Shown here: in pieces, positions 43,490 to 50,991 of the stretch | Numbering within the stretch: the stretch's first letter is position 1 | Layout of the letters: every line of letters begins with the position of its first letter | Assembly: GCA_964558465.1 (NCBI GenBank) | Contig: CAZLEF010000033.1 | Location: 5,464-69,463, forward strand | Direction of reading: 5' to 3' | DNA length: 64,000 nucleotides | Origin: JACJYC01 sp964558465 | Lineage (GTDB): Bacteria; Bacteroidota; Bacteroidia; Chitinophagales; Saprospiraceae | Translations under genes and position numbers: made by a program | Notes under the pieces: model-generated | Told to the model about the DNA's origin: nothing | What the model saw: only the letters and a program-made list of their open reading frames with translations | Database searches by the model: none

Positions 43490-46400
43490 TTAATCGGCCT
43501 TAAATATTTCCGTCTCCAACGTTTTTTCAAAGAGGATATCGAGTTCGTATACCAGTTTTTCCAGGCGTTCTTCCGATTTGCATTGGCCTGAGATCGGGAG
43601 CAGTTTGTCGGCCATGCCGGAGGCGGAGATGACCCGACGGGGGTTATCTTTTTGGTAAAAATCCTTTCGATGGATATTGGAGGGCGGTTTGACCCCCGTC
43701 AGGCTTGTAACGACGAGGAAACGCGCAGGCTGCAGGTCCGGCAGGGGCCATTCCTGGATTCCCCCCTCGGTCCGGCAATAAACCCAGACGCAGGGCGACT
43801 TGAGAAAGAACACAAACCCGAATAATTGGCTGAGCGGCGTAGGCGGCTGAAACAAAACTTTCTCATCTTCTGTCAGATCGGAAAGCAGGTACTCACTTTT
43901 TCTTTCCCCGCCCGCAACGGCATTTTCATCATTGATCTTTGCCTGCTGTTCGAAATACCGTGGATCAAACCAGACGGACTGGCAGTTGAAATCAAATTTT
44001 TTGGTCCTGAACAATTGTTTGTAAAAATTAAAGATCGGTTCCGGATCTTTTCCAAAAACACCGAGGTAACAATAGTTCTCTTCGACGTAAATGGTGGAGA
44101 ACAACTTTTGCTGAAAGGCAAAAAAACGTTTTTTCCAATCCCCCAGAACACCTTCTGCATCCGGCAGATAGTCGCCGAGGCCGAGGCAGGCCAAACCCTG
44201 AATTTCTTCTTTTTCAAAAATTTCCTGTTGGAGGCTGTCGGCCTCCTGTTCGATTCTCAGCAAGGTATTGTACCAGGCGGTCCGCCGCGGATCTTGCCAG
44301 AACCGCAAGGGGTCCTTGCTTTTTTGCATTTCGAGTTCGTCCAGGTCCCGTTTGAACTGGATGTAAAGCGGCGCGGCTTTAAGGGCAGCCATTTTGCGCC
44401 GGAGGTTGCTGGCATATTCGGCAAAGTTCTGTTTCTCCAGTTCTTCGATCCAGGTTTCCAGATTGTCGGAATCGGACGACAGGTCAAATTGAAGCCGGCC
44501 GGACTCATCCATAAAAACCGATACGCTCAACAATTCTTCTGCGTCATAAAGGTTCAACTGGCCGGCGAGGGGAAGGATCAGGTTGGACCGGATCACTCGT
44601 TGAAGCCTTCGGGCGCCGAATTTGGGGTCAAAACCCTGGTCGGCAAGCCAGTCCAGGGCTTCAGGCTGGATGGACAGTTCCAACCTGCGAAACCGGATCC
44701 CTTCCCGTTGATAAAACAGCCGGATCTCGCGTTCTGCGATTTGCCGGCAAACCTGTTTTCCGATGGGAAGGAAAGGGATGATCTTGTCTATTCGGTTGAA
44801 CAACTCGGGTTTGAAGAACTGTTCGGCTGACCGGGTAAAAATTGCGGCGACCTGATCGGGGGTAACAGACCGGTCCCAGGAAATCGGGTTCTGGTTTTGT
44901 TTATCCGCCCCGATATTGGAGGTCATAATGATAATGGAGGAACAAAAGTTGGCGGTTTTGCCGCTACTGTCCGTGAGGCGTCCTTCGCCCAGGATCTGGA
45001 GCAGGAGATCAAAAAAGGCCGGATGGGCTTTTTCTACTTCATCAAACAACAATACGCAGAAAGGCTGTTTGCGCACCGCTGAGGTCAGCAGACCTTCCGA
45101 CGAAGCATGGGCCCCTGCCAGCCGCAACACGTTGTGATAATTCCCGAACTCACTCATGTCGAACCGCACCAGCCGCTTGCGGTCACCGAACATGAACCGT
45201 GCCAGTTCTTTGGCCAGTTCCGTTTTGCCGACGCCTGTGGGCCCCAGGAACAGAAACGAAGCGATGGGTTTACCGGTCCGGGACAGGGCTGTTTTTACAG
45301 CGGCAACAGCTTCCACCACACTTTTTACCGCTGCTGCCTGGCCGAATACCTGGTTTTCAAAATCTTTTTCAACCTGGTCGATCCGGAAAGGCAAGACCGG
45401 GTTGATCATCAGCTCAGGAATCCCGGTTGATTCGCAAAAATGCCGGATCACAACCGGGGAGTCGATCCGGTTCTCCGGGCCGCCGGGGCCGTTCAGGATA
45501 ATGCTTTCCAGAAACCGGATCGGCTGGCCGGGCATGCCTGCGTAGGGATTGAACCGGCGGGTGAGGCGGATGGTTTCCTGCACGGCCTCTTCTTCCAGGT
45601 CAATTTGATGACCGCCGGCAATATCCCGGACTTTATTCAGAATAATATGCTCCAATACTTTTTTGCCGGGTTCTTCCAGCCGGATGATCCGGAAACAGGC
45701 GGTGAACATCGGCGCCCGCAATTCTATCTGTGCCAGTTCTTCCTCCGTACATTCCGAGATCAGGTTGATCTCGCCCCTTCCCAGGTAAGGATACAGGAAT
45801 TCAGCCATGCTCACGTTATTTCCCTCGTATTTACCCACTTCAAACAAGGTCAGAAGGTTTTTTACGAAAAGAATATCTTCCCTTTGGGCCAATTCGCGGC
45901 AAAGAAATCCGAGATTGTGCTGCCAGCCGGTTTCCCTGGTCAGTTCCTTGATGAGGGAACTTGCAGTGGTCTCCCAGATCTCTCCGGGTATGCTGTGTTT
46001 TTTCAGGCTTCTGGCCGCTTCCCAGACCAGGGTGGTCTTGCCCGAGCCATTTGGGCCGATGATCAGGGCGTTCCTGCTGAATTTGTTGTGCAAAACCTCT
46101 TCCAATTGTCGCAGTTCCTTTTCATAACCGTAGGCCTGTCGCCCGGAAAATCTTTTGAGTGGTTTTGCAACCCTGGAAAGCCAGTTTTCGTTTTCCTTTC
46201 TCGACAGGTTTTCCAGTTCACCCAGGGAATGAATCTCCAGATTCAGTTCCGTCTTTTTCAGCCTTGCGGATTCAAACCAGATTGCGGCAACAATTTCCTG
46301 GACCGCGTTCAGGCGGTTCTTCCGGACAAAATCCAGGCGGATGGCGCTTTCCAGATTTTCCATCAGAGCGGGTTCGTCCTCCCCGAATGCCGTTATGCCG

Positions 46401-46744
46401 AGGGTGGGGACGATGCCCCACCATCCCGAATCATTTTTTAAATGGATGAATACCTGGGTTTGGAAATCAAATTCAGGGTAGGTGAACCCGTCTTTGGAAG
46501 CCGGGAACGTCACCTGGATATTGCGCGCTGTCAGTTCGCCGGTTCTGTATTCTTCCAGTAATTGCTGGAAGTCCCCTTTGTTCAGGACTTCGCTTTGTAA
46601 CTTTTCTGCATATTTCGAAGCCAGTTTCAGGATCGTGTTTTCCAGACGGATGGCGTTGGGGTCGTTCATCGGCATATAAAAATGAACACCCGGATACAGC
46701 CGCAACTTGAAGGCATGGAAAGGTATGGTAATGGCGAAGCTCAT
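43490..46744 (-). CDS. ClpA/B-like double AAA+ protein with degenerate first ATPase and novel C-terminus
   Basis: 1084 residues. There is no Clp N-domain and no ClpB middle coiled coil; residues 1-200 are unfamiliar. The first AAA+ module has Walker A (GPNGSGKT, 230-237), but the expected Walker B acidic pair is KN (ILFVKN, 291-296) and the arginine-finger pair is lost (FTACFRI, about 347-353). The second is intact: GPTGVGKT (501-508), LLFDEVEK (565-572), sensor MTSN (607-610), FNRIDK arginine finger (649-654), GARRL sensor 2 (710-714). About 330 extra residues follow; FWQDP (815-819) and YVEENYCYLGVFG (886-898) faintly recall the N-terminal domain of release factor RF2. It is probably an unfoldase for special clients. 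Its neighbours give no clue. Confidence 0.88.
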   Translation of the reverse strand: MSFAITIPFHAFKLRLYPGVHFYMPMNDPNAIRLENTILKLASKYAEKLQSEVLNKGDFQQLLEEYRTGELTARNIQVTFPASKDGFTYPEFDFQTQVFIHLKNDSGWWGIVPTLGITAFGEDEPALMENLESAIRLDFVRKNRLNAVQEIVAAIWFESARLKKTELNLEIHSLGELENLSRKENENWLSRVAKPLKRFSGRQAYGYEKELRQLEEVLHNKFSRNALIIGPNGSGKTTLVWEAARSLKKHSIPGEIWETTASSLIKELTRETGWQHNLGFLCRELAQREDILFVKNLLTLFEVGKYEGNNVSMAEFLYPYLGRGEINLISECTEEELAQIELRAPMFTACFRIIRLEEPGKKVLEHIILNKVRDIAGGHQIDLEEEAVQETIRLTRRFNPYAGMPGQPIRFLESIILNGPGGPENRIDSPVVIRHFCESTGIPELMINPVLPFRIDQVEKDFENQVFGQAAAVKSVVEAVAAVKTALSRTGKPIASFLFLGPTGVGKTELAKELARFMFGDRKRLVRFDMSEFGNYHNVLRLAGAHASSEGLLTSAVRKQPFCVLLFDEVEKAHPAFFDLLLQILGEGRLTDSSGKTANFCSSIIIMTSNIGADKQNQNPISWDRSVTPDQVAAIFTRSAEQFFKPELFNRIDKIIPFLPIGKQVCRQIAEREIRLFYQREGIRFRRLELSIQPEALDWLADQGFDPKFGARRLQRVIRSNLILPLAGQLNLYDAEELLSVSVFMDESGRLQFDLSSDSDNLETWIEELEKQNFAEYASNLRRKMAALKAAPLYIQFKRDLDELEMQKSKDPLRFWQDPRRTAWYNTLLRIEQEADSLQQEIFEKEEIQGLACLGLGDYLPDAEGVLGDWKKRFFAFQQKLFSTIYVEENYCYLGVFGKDPEPIFNFYKQLFRTKKFDFNCQSVWFDPRYFEQQAKINDENAVAGGERKSEYLLSDLTEDEKVLFQPPTPLSQLFGFVFFLKSPCVWVYCRTEGGIQEWPLPDLQPARFLVVTSLTGVKPPSNIHRKDFYQKDNPRRVISASGMADKLLPISGQCKSEERLEKLVYELDILFEKTLETEIFKAD

Positions 46745-46828
46745 AGGGATGTAAATGTAGAAAAGGCGTTTGAAATAACAAAGGTTTTAGGTTTAGTGAC
46801 GGACGTCACAAAGATTTCATCAGGATTT

Positions 46829-46836
46829 GAACTATT
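46829..46836 (+). promoter_or_regulatory. -7-like element overlapping GAACTATTTTTG before the sterol desaturase gene
   Basis: TATTTTTG ends about 4 bases before ATG 46845 (position approximate within 4 bases). If used, the message would be leaderless or nearly so; alternatively the real promoter is further upstream. Confidence 0.35.
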
Positions 46837-46844
46837 TTTGCCCC

Positions 46845-47867
46845 ATGAGCTACTGGGACCTGTTTATCAATAGTTACAAAGGATACGCCAATTACTTGTG
46901 GAAAGAGATCACCCAACCGGGATGGCACAATTATTTTTACTGGCTGATCCTGGTGTCGGTTTTTTTTCTGATCCTCGAAGTGGTGATTCCCTGGCGTAAA
47001 AAACAGCCTTTTCCCCGGAAGGGTTTCTGGATGGATGCTTTCTACATGTTTTTTAACTTTTTTCTCTTCTCCCTGATCATCTATAATGCGTTGTCCAATG
47101 TGGTATCCAACCTGTTCAATGACGGGATTGCGGCTGTTTCAGGCATCGACCTGGGGGCGATCAATCCGCTGAAACAGATGCCTTATTGGTCGGTATTGCT
47201 GATCGGCATGCTGATCCGGGATTTTGTGCAATGGTGGGTACACCGGTTATTGCACAGGGTTCCGCGGTTGTGGGAATTCCATAAAGTGCACCATTCGGTT
47301 GAACAAATGGGGTTTGCCGCTCAACTGCGTTACCACTGGATGGAGAACATCGTCTACCGGACGCTTGAATACCTGCCGCTGGCCCTGTTGGGATACGGTT
47401 TATATGATTTCTTTATTATCCATATATTTGCACTGGCCTGGGGGCATTTCAACCATGCGAATATCACGACGCCCGGGTATGTCAGCGGTGGCGTGGTAGG
47501 CGGATTGATCGGGATTGTGCTGGCCAACAGCTTGCTGGACGTTCATTTGTTTGAAAATGTTTCCGAAATTGGAAAATGGGGCGTCTGGGCGGCCTCCACG
47601 GCGGGCGGCGCGCTCATCCTCGGGCCGTTCATGCGCAAGTTGTTCAACAGCCCTGAAATGCATATTTGGCACCATGCCTATGAGTTGCCGGAAGACAAGC
47701 CTTACGGGGTCAACTTCGGCCTTACCCTGGCGGTTTGGGATTATCTTTTTGGCACTGCATACATCCCGCGGGACGGCAGGGATATCCGCCTGGGTTTTCC
47801 CGGAATAGAAAAATTTCCGGATACTTTTATCGGGCAAAATATGCACGGATTTAAAAAAGACGTTTAA
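46845..47867 (+). CDS. Sterol desaturase / fatty acid hydroxylase family protein
   Basis: 340 residues from ATG 46845 (a TTG six codons earlier is possible). It is an integral membrane di-iron enzyme with histidine clusters HRLLHRVPRLWEFHKVHH (about 128-145), HFNHANITTPG (about 197-207) and HIWHHAYELP (about 274-283), and five or so helices. The family hydroxylates or desaturates sterols, carotenoids or fatty acyl chains; the substrate is not known here. A DUF983 gene follows after 36 bases. It differs from the small CrtZ-like enzyme at 4797 in length and histidine spacing. Confidence 0.9.
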   Translation: MSYWDLFINSYKGYANYLWKEITQPGWHNYFYWLILVSVFFLILEVVIPWRKKQPFPRKGFWMDAFYMFFNFFLFSLIIYNALSNVVSNLFNDGIAAVSGIDLGAINPLKQMPYWSVLLIGMLIRDFVQWWVHRLLHRVPRLWEFHKVHHSVEQMGFAAQLRYHWMENIVYRTLEYLPLALLGYGLYDFFIIHIFALAWGHFNHANITTPGYVSGGVVGGLIGIVLANSLLDVHLFENVSEIGKWGVWAASTAGGALILGPFMRKLFNSPEMHIWHHAYELPEDKPYGVNFGLTLAVWDYLFGTAYIPRDGRDIRLGFPGIEKFPDTFIGQNMHGFKKDV

Positions 47868-47903
47868 TCCGGGCCAACGATCTGAAGGTAAAAAATTATT
47901 CGA

Positions 47904-48302
47904 ATGTCCAATAAAATCAGCTCAAGCACCCTTTACGCCATCTTCAACATGAAATGCCCGCGGTGCCACCAGGGCGACCTGTTTTCGACGCCGACCTTTT
48001 CCTTCAGGAAATCCTTTGATATGCCGGAAAGGTGCGATAAATGTGGACAAAACTACATGCCGGAGCCAGGTTTTTATTACGGGTCCATGTTCATCTCCTA
48101 TATTTTTACCGGGTTTTTCTGCCTGGGATTTGTTTTGTTCTTTCACTGGGGACTGGGCTGGAGTACCGGCGCCTCATTCGGGCTGCTTATCGCTATCGGC
48201 GCAATCCTGTTTGTTTTTATTTTCAGATTCGCAAGGTCCATCTGGATCAACCTGATCATTAAGTTTGACCGTGCAAAGGCGGAGGAAGTTGCGAAGCGGT
48301 AG
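47904..48302 (+). CDS. DUF983 membrane protein with zinc-ribbon motif
   Basis: 132 residues. Two CxxC pairs, CPRCHQGDLF (about 14-23) and CDKCGQNYMPEPGFYYG (about 43-59), form a likely zinc ribbon. Two membrane helices (SYIFTGFFCLGFVLFFHW and LLIAIGAILFVFIFRFA) and a basic tail follow. This is the standard DUF983 layout. The role is unknown; family members are often found near cytochrome oxidase genes, but not here. It is cotranscribed with the sterol desaturase. Its stop codon abuts a CAGTTGTCAG-type array. Confidence 0.9.
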   Translation: MSNKISSSTLYAIFNMKCPRCHQGDLFSTPTFSFRKSFDMPERCDKCGQNYMPEPGFYYGSMFISYIFTGFFCLGFVLFFHWGLGWSTGASFGLLIAIGAILFVFIFRFARSIWINLIIKFDRAKAEEVAKR

Positions 48303-48511
48303 TTGTCAGTTGTCAGTTTTCAGTTTGCAGTTGGAAGTTGGGGAATCCGGCCCGACCGACGAGACGTCGGCGGTACAATGGGGAACAGTGGTCAGTTGGC
48401 AGTTCGACAGTTGGCAGGCTTCAGTCTTCGCGCCTGGTAAAAACGGCTCGTCAATTTTTTACGACGCAACGGCTGCCAACTTAGGACTGTAGGACTGAGG
48501 ACTGCAGGACT
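48302..48511. repeat. CAGTTGTCAG/CAGTTGGCAG composite repeat with CCGAC-GTCGG core
   Basis: It starts at the DUF983 stop. The left units GTTGTCAGTTGTCAG, core hairpin CCGAC-GAGAC-GTCGG (48356-48370), more GTCAGTTGGCAG units, then reverse-oriented CTGCCAAC and AGGACTG units (48472-48511). Same unit family as 9106-9228. Confidence 0.85.
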
Positions 48512-48575
48512 CCATAAACGTATTACCACGCCGATTCTAAATTTTGTATCTTTCCCCGGAAAAAAGACCTTGTAC

Positions 48576-49646
48576 ATGTCTTTTTTCCTAAGAAGCCTTT
48601 ACAGCATACAGCAATTTTGGGAAGGTATCCGGAATCGAATCACCCCGGGGCCTTCCGGAAAACCAGCCATCACCATTCACCCCTACCGGAGTTATGGCAG
48701 GCAGGATTGGGTATTTATTCAAGGCCGGGTATTACGCGACAAGGGGATCCGGACGCAGGAAGGTGATTCTTTCCGCCAAAATTTTCTCAACAATCTGAAG
48801 CGTTTCATCAGCGATGAGGTGGCTCATTTCCCACTGGAGGTAAAGGTGGGAGACCGGTTATTTAATATTGAAAGCGACCAGGAAGGTTATTTTTACTTTG
48901 AGACCCTCTTGTCGCCTCCGTTGTCTGTCCGCAGGCAAGACCCCGTTTATGACGTCTTTGTCCGGTTAAAAAATGAGCCGGAGGCCGGGTGGACGAAGGT
49001 GGAGATCTGTATTCCGGGCCCGGCCCGTTTTGGCGTTATCAGCGATATTGACGACACTGTACTGCATTCGGCGGTGACTTCACGCCTGAAATTCCGGATG
49101 TTGTACCTCACTTTTATGAAAAATGCGAATACCCGGAAGGCTTTTCGGGAAGTCAGCGCGTTTTACCGGGCATTGGAACGGGATGCCTATGCCAAAAATC
49201 CGTTTTTTTATGTTTCGAACAGCCCCTGGAATCTGTACGACCTCCTGGATGATTTTCTTCGCCTGAACCGGTTGCCAAAGGGCCCGATCCTGCTGCGCGA
49301 TTTTGGGTTCCCTTACAAACGCCGTCCGCACAACTACCCGGGCCATAAAACCCAGGCCATCCTCCGGATCATTGAAACCTATCCCGGCCTGAATTTCATT
49401 CTGATCGGTGACAGTGGCGAAAACGACGCGGATATCTATCTGAAAGTGGCGCGGCAATACCCCGACCGGATCAAAGCCATCTATATCCGGGATGTGCGCG
49501 AACGGAGCCGGGCCAAACGCATCCGAAAACTGATCTCCGAAACCTGGGGTATGGAAATGCTGTTGGTGGGCAGTTTTGAAGAGGCTGCCAAACATGCGGC
49601 GGACATCGGATTGCTGGACTGGGGATTCTTTAAGGGTGAGAGGTGA
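48576..49646 (+). CDS. App1/DUF2183 phosphatidate-phosphatase-like protein
   Basis: 356 residues from ATG 48576. An N-terminal beta domain (about 25-150) precedes the HAD-like App1 catalytic domain: GVISDIDDTVLHSAVT (the DxDxT motif, about 152-167), YVSNSPWNLYDLLDDF (about 212-227), GHKTQAILRI and LIGDSGENDADIY (about 280-292). Yeast App1 dephosphorylates phosphatidate; bacterial relatives are common but untested. The protein is cytosolic as far as visible. The last codons (KGER-stop) lie within a GTGAGAGG tandem array, so the repeat has supplied the C-terminus. Confidence 0.88.
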   Translation: MSFFLRSLYSIQQFWEGIRNRITPGPSGKPAITIHPYRSYGRQDWVFIQGRVLRDKGIRTQEGDSFRQNFLNNLKRFISDEVAHFPLEVKVGDRLFNIESDQEGYFYFETLLSPPLSVRRQDPVYDVFVRLKNEPEAGWTKVEICIPGPARFGVISDIDDTVLHSAVTSRLKFRMLYLTFMKNANTRKAFREVSAFYRALERDAYAKNPFFYVSNSPWNLYDLLDDFLRLNRLPKGPILLRDFGFPYKRRPHNYPGHKTQAILRIIETYPGLNFILIGDSGENDADIYLKVARQYPDRIKAIYIRDVRERSRAKRIRKLISETWGMEMLLVGSFEEAAKHAADIGLLDWGFFKGER

Positions 49647-49714
49647 GAGAGGTGAGAGGGTGAGAGAGGTGAGAGGGGTGAGAGGGGTGAGAGGGGTGAG
49701 AGGGCGTGCACGCC
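49634..49714. repeat. GTGAGAGG array ending in palindrome GGCGTGCACGCC
   Basis: Eight or so units of GTGAGAGG(G) start inside the App1-like coding region and end in a 12-base palindrome (49703-49714). Convergent gene junction. Confidence 0.92.
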
Positions 49715-49751
49715 GACTAATTCCCATCGCAAGGTGGACGAAACCTTTCTG

Positions 49752-50072
49752 CTAATCAAGATAAAACACCTCCGGTAACGGGACGGATACAGGAGATTGA
49801 TCCGGGTGCGTCTCCATCAGGTCGGCCATATAGATCCACCATTTCTGTACCATTTTTTCACTGCCCAGATTTTGTGAATCCATATCGCCGCGCACCTTTT
49901 GAAATGCAAAAAGGGTATTCGTTTCCTCGTCCAGAAAGATGCTGTATTCCGAAATGCCTGCGTTTTTCAGCAACCGCTTCAGTTCAGGCCAAATAGCGTC
50001 GTGGCGTTTTTTGTATTCGCCGGCGCAGCCCGGTTTGAGGGTCATTTTAAATGCAAACCTTGTTGGCGCCAT
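49752..50072 (-). CDS. rhaM: L-rhamnose mutarotase
   Basis: 106 residues, exact family length. Features: FKMTLKPGCAGEYKKRHDAI (about 8-27) with the active-site histidine and WPEL after it, GISEYSIFLDEETNTLF, and the C-terminal WWIYMADLMETHP. RhaM interconverts alpha and beta L-rhamnose anomers. No other rhamnose gene is nearby. It follows the histidine-phosphatase gene by 23 bases in a three-gene minus-strand run with DUF2007. Confidence 0.92.
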   Translation of the reverse strand: MAPTRFAFKMTLKPGCAGEYKKRHDAIWPELKRLLKNAGISEYSIFLDEETNTLFAFQKVRGDMDSQNLGSEKMVQKWWIYMADLMETHPDQSPVSVPLPEVFYLD

Positions 50073-50095
50073 TTTTTACAAACAGGTATTGGTCG

Positions 50096-50647
50096 TCATT
50101 CCGGCATCTTCAACTGCAGCACTTTGACCGTCTTCCGCAATATCGTGACGACATAAAAATTATCGTATTCATCATCGGCCATTTGCGGGTACGTATGAGC
50201 GGGATCCAACAACTGCAGCAGGGCCGGCGCCGTATTGGAATGCCCAACGATCAGCACATTCCCGCCGGGGTATTTTTCGGCGATCTCAAGGGCCAGCGAA
50301 TCCTGTTGGTGGGGGTCGTACAACTGGATCTCCAGTCCGAATGCCATGGCTGCGGGCGTACCGGTCTGGATCGTCCTTTTATAATTGGAGCTGTACACGG
50401 CATCCAATTGGGTATGACCCAGCATGCGGGCGATATTTTCGGCCCGCAGCATGCCCGCATCCGTCAGACCGGGATCCGACCCTTCGGGCCCTTTTTCGGC
50501 ATGGCGGACCACGAAGAGGGTCAACGGCGCTTCCACCTGATCGTTGGATCCGGTTGTTTGCCGGCAGGACAGAAAACCGGCGCTGTTCAAAATGACCAAC
50601 GCGGCAACCAGCATTTTCATCCAGGCCGCAGTTCCGGGTTTATTCAT
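50096..50647 (-). CDS. Histidine phosphatase superfamily lipoprotein
   Basis: 183 residues from ATG 50647. Longer frames overlap the DUF2007 gene and lack a signal; this start gives a lipoprotein signal (MKMLVAALVILNSAGFLSC). The phosphatase motif LFVVRHAEKGPEGSDPGLT supplies the catalytic histidine and arginine. YSSNYKRTIQTGTPAA and the second histidine in VLIVGHSNTAPALL follow. It is a SixA/PGM-like phosphatase, here placed in the periplasm or outer membrane. The start overlaps the DUF2007 stop by 8 bases, so translation is coupled. Confidence 0.88.
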   Translation of the reverse strand: MNKPGTAAWMKMLVAALVILNSAGFLSCRQTTGSNDQVEAPLTLFVVRHAEKGPEGSDPGLTDAGMLRAENIARMLGHTQLDAVYSSNYKRTIQTGTPAAMAFGLEIQLYDPHQQDSLALEIAEKYPGGNVLIVGHSNTAPALLQLLDPAHTYPQMADDEYDNFYVVTILRKTVKVLQLKMPE

Positions 50648-50867
50648 CGGTTCCTTCATCCAGCAAATCGTGTTCAGCCAGGACTTTGCGCGCGGATTCC
50701 GCATCTTCTTCCGTCGTGTACAGGTCGGCGCTGCCCAGGAAAGGCATAACGGAATCGGGTTTGTTGGCAATATGACTTTCAATGCCGTTCTGTTTGAGCA
50801 CGTCCTCGGCCAGTTTGGCCTGCAGCAAATCCGGCGCGCTGAAAACTTTGATCCATCCTTCGGTCAT
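50640..50867 (-). CDS. DUF2007 small protein
   Basis: 75 residues matching the DUF2007 signal-transducing-like domain: WIKVFSAPDLLQAKLAEDVL, then KQNGIESHIANKPDS and LYTTEEDAESARKVLAEHD. The fold is ACT/PII-like and small. Function is unknown. It is first in the run DUF2007, histidine phosphatase, RhaM. A TACCTTTG element (50915-50922, minus strand) lies 47 bases before the ATG. Confidence 0.88.
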   Translation of the reverse strand: MTEGWIKVFSAPDLLQAKLAEDVLKQNGIESHIANKPDSVMPFLGSADLYTTEEDAESARKVLAEHDLLDEGTDE

Positions 50868-50914
50868 CGGTTTATATTTTATGGTTTGAATCCGGTTTTA
50901 CCCGGCGTTTGCGC

Positions 50915-50922
50915 CAAAGGTA
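50915..50922 (-). promoter_or_regulatory. -7 element TACCTTTG for the DUF2007 operon
   Basis: Minus-strand TACCTTTG, with a candidate -33 TTG about 21 bases upstream (near 50944-50946). Confidence 0.5.
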
Positions 50923-50991
50923 ATCTAACCGGTTACAAATTAACAAAAAAAGGTTTAACCCGTCTGTTTTCGCCGGGTGATTTTTGTCAAC

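Noticed and set aside
50648..50782. Longer form of the histidine phosphatase starting at 50782
   Set aside because: The extra residues lie entirely over the DUF2007 gene; the start at 50647 gives a proper lipoprotein signal and an 8-base overlap.
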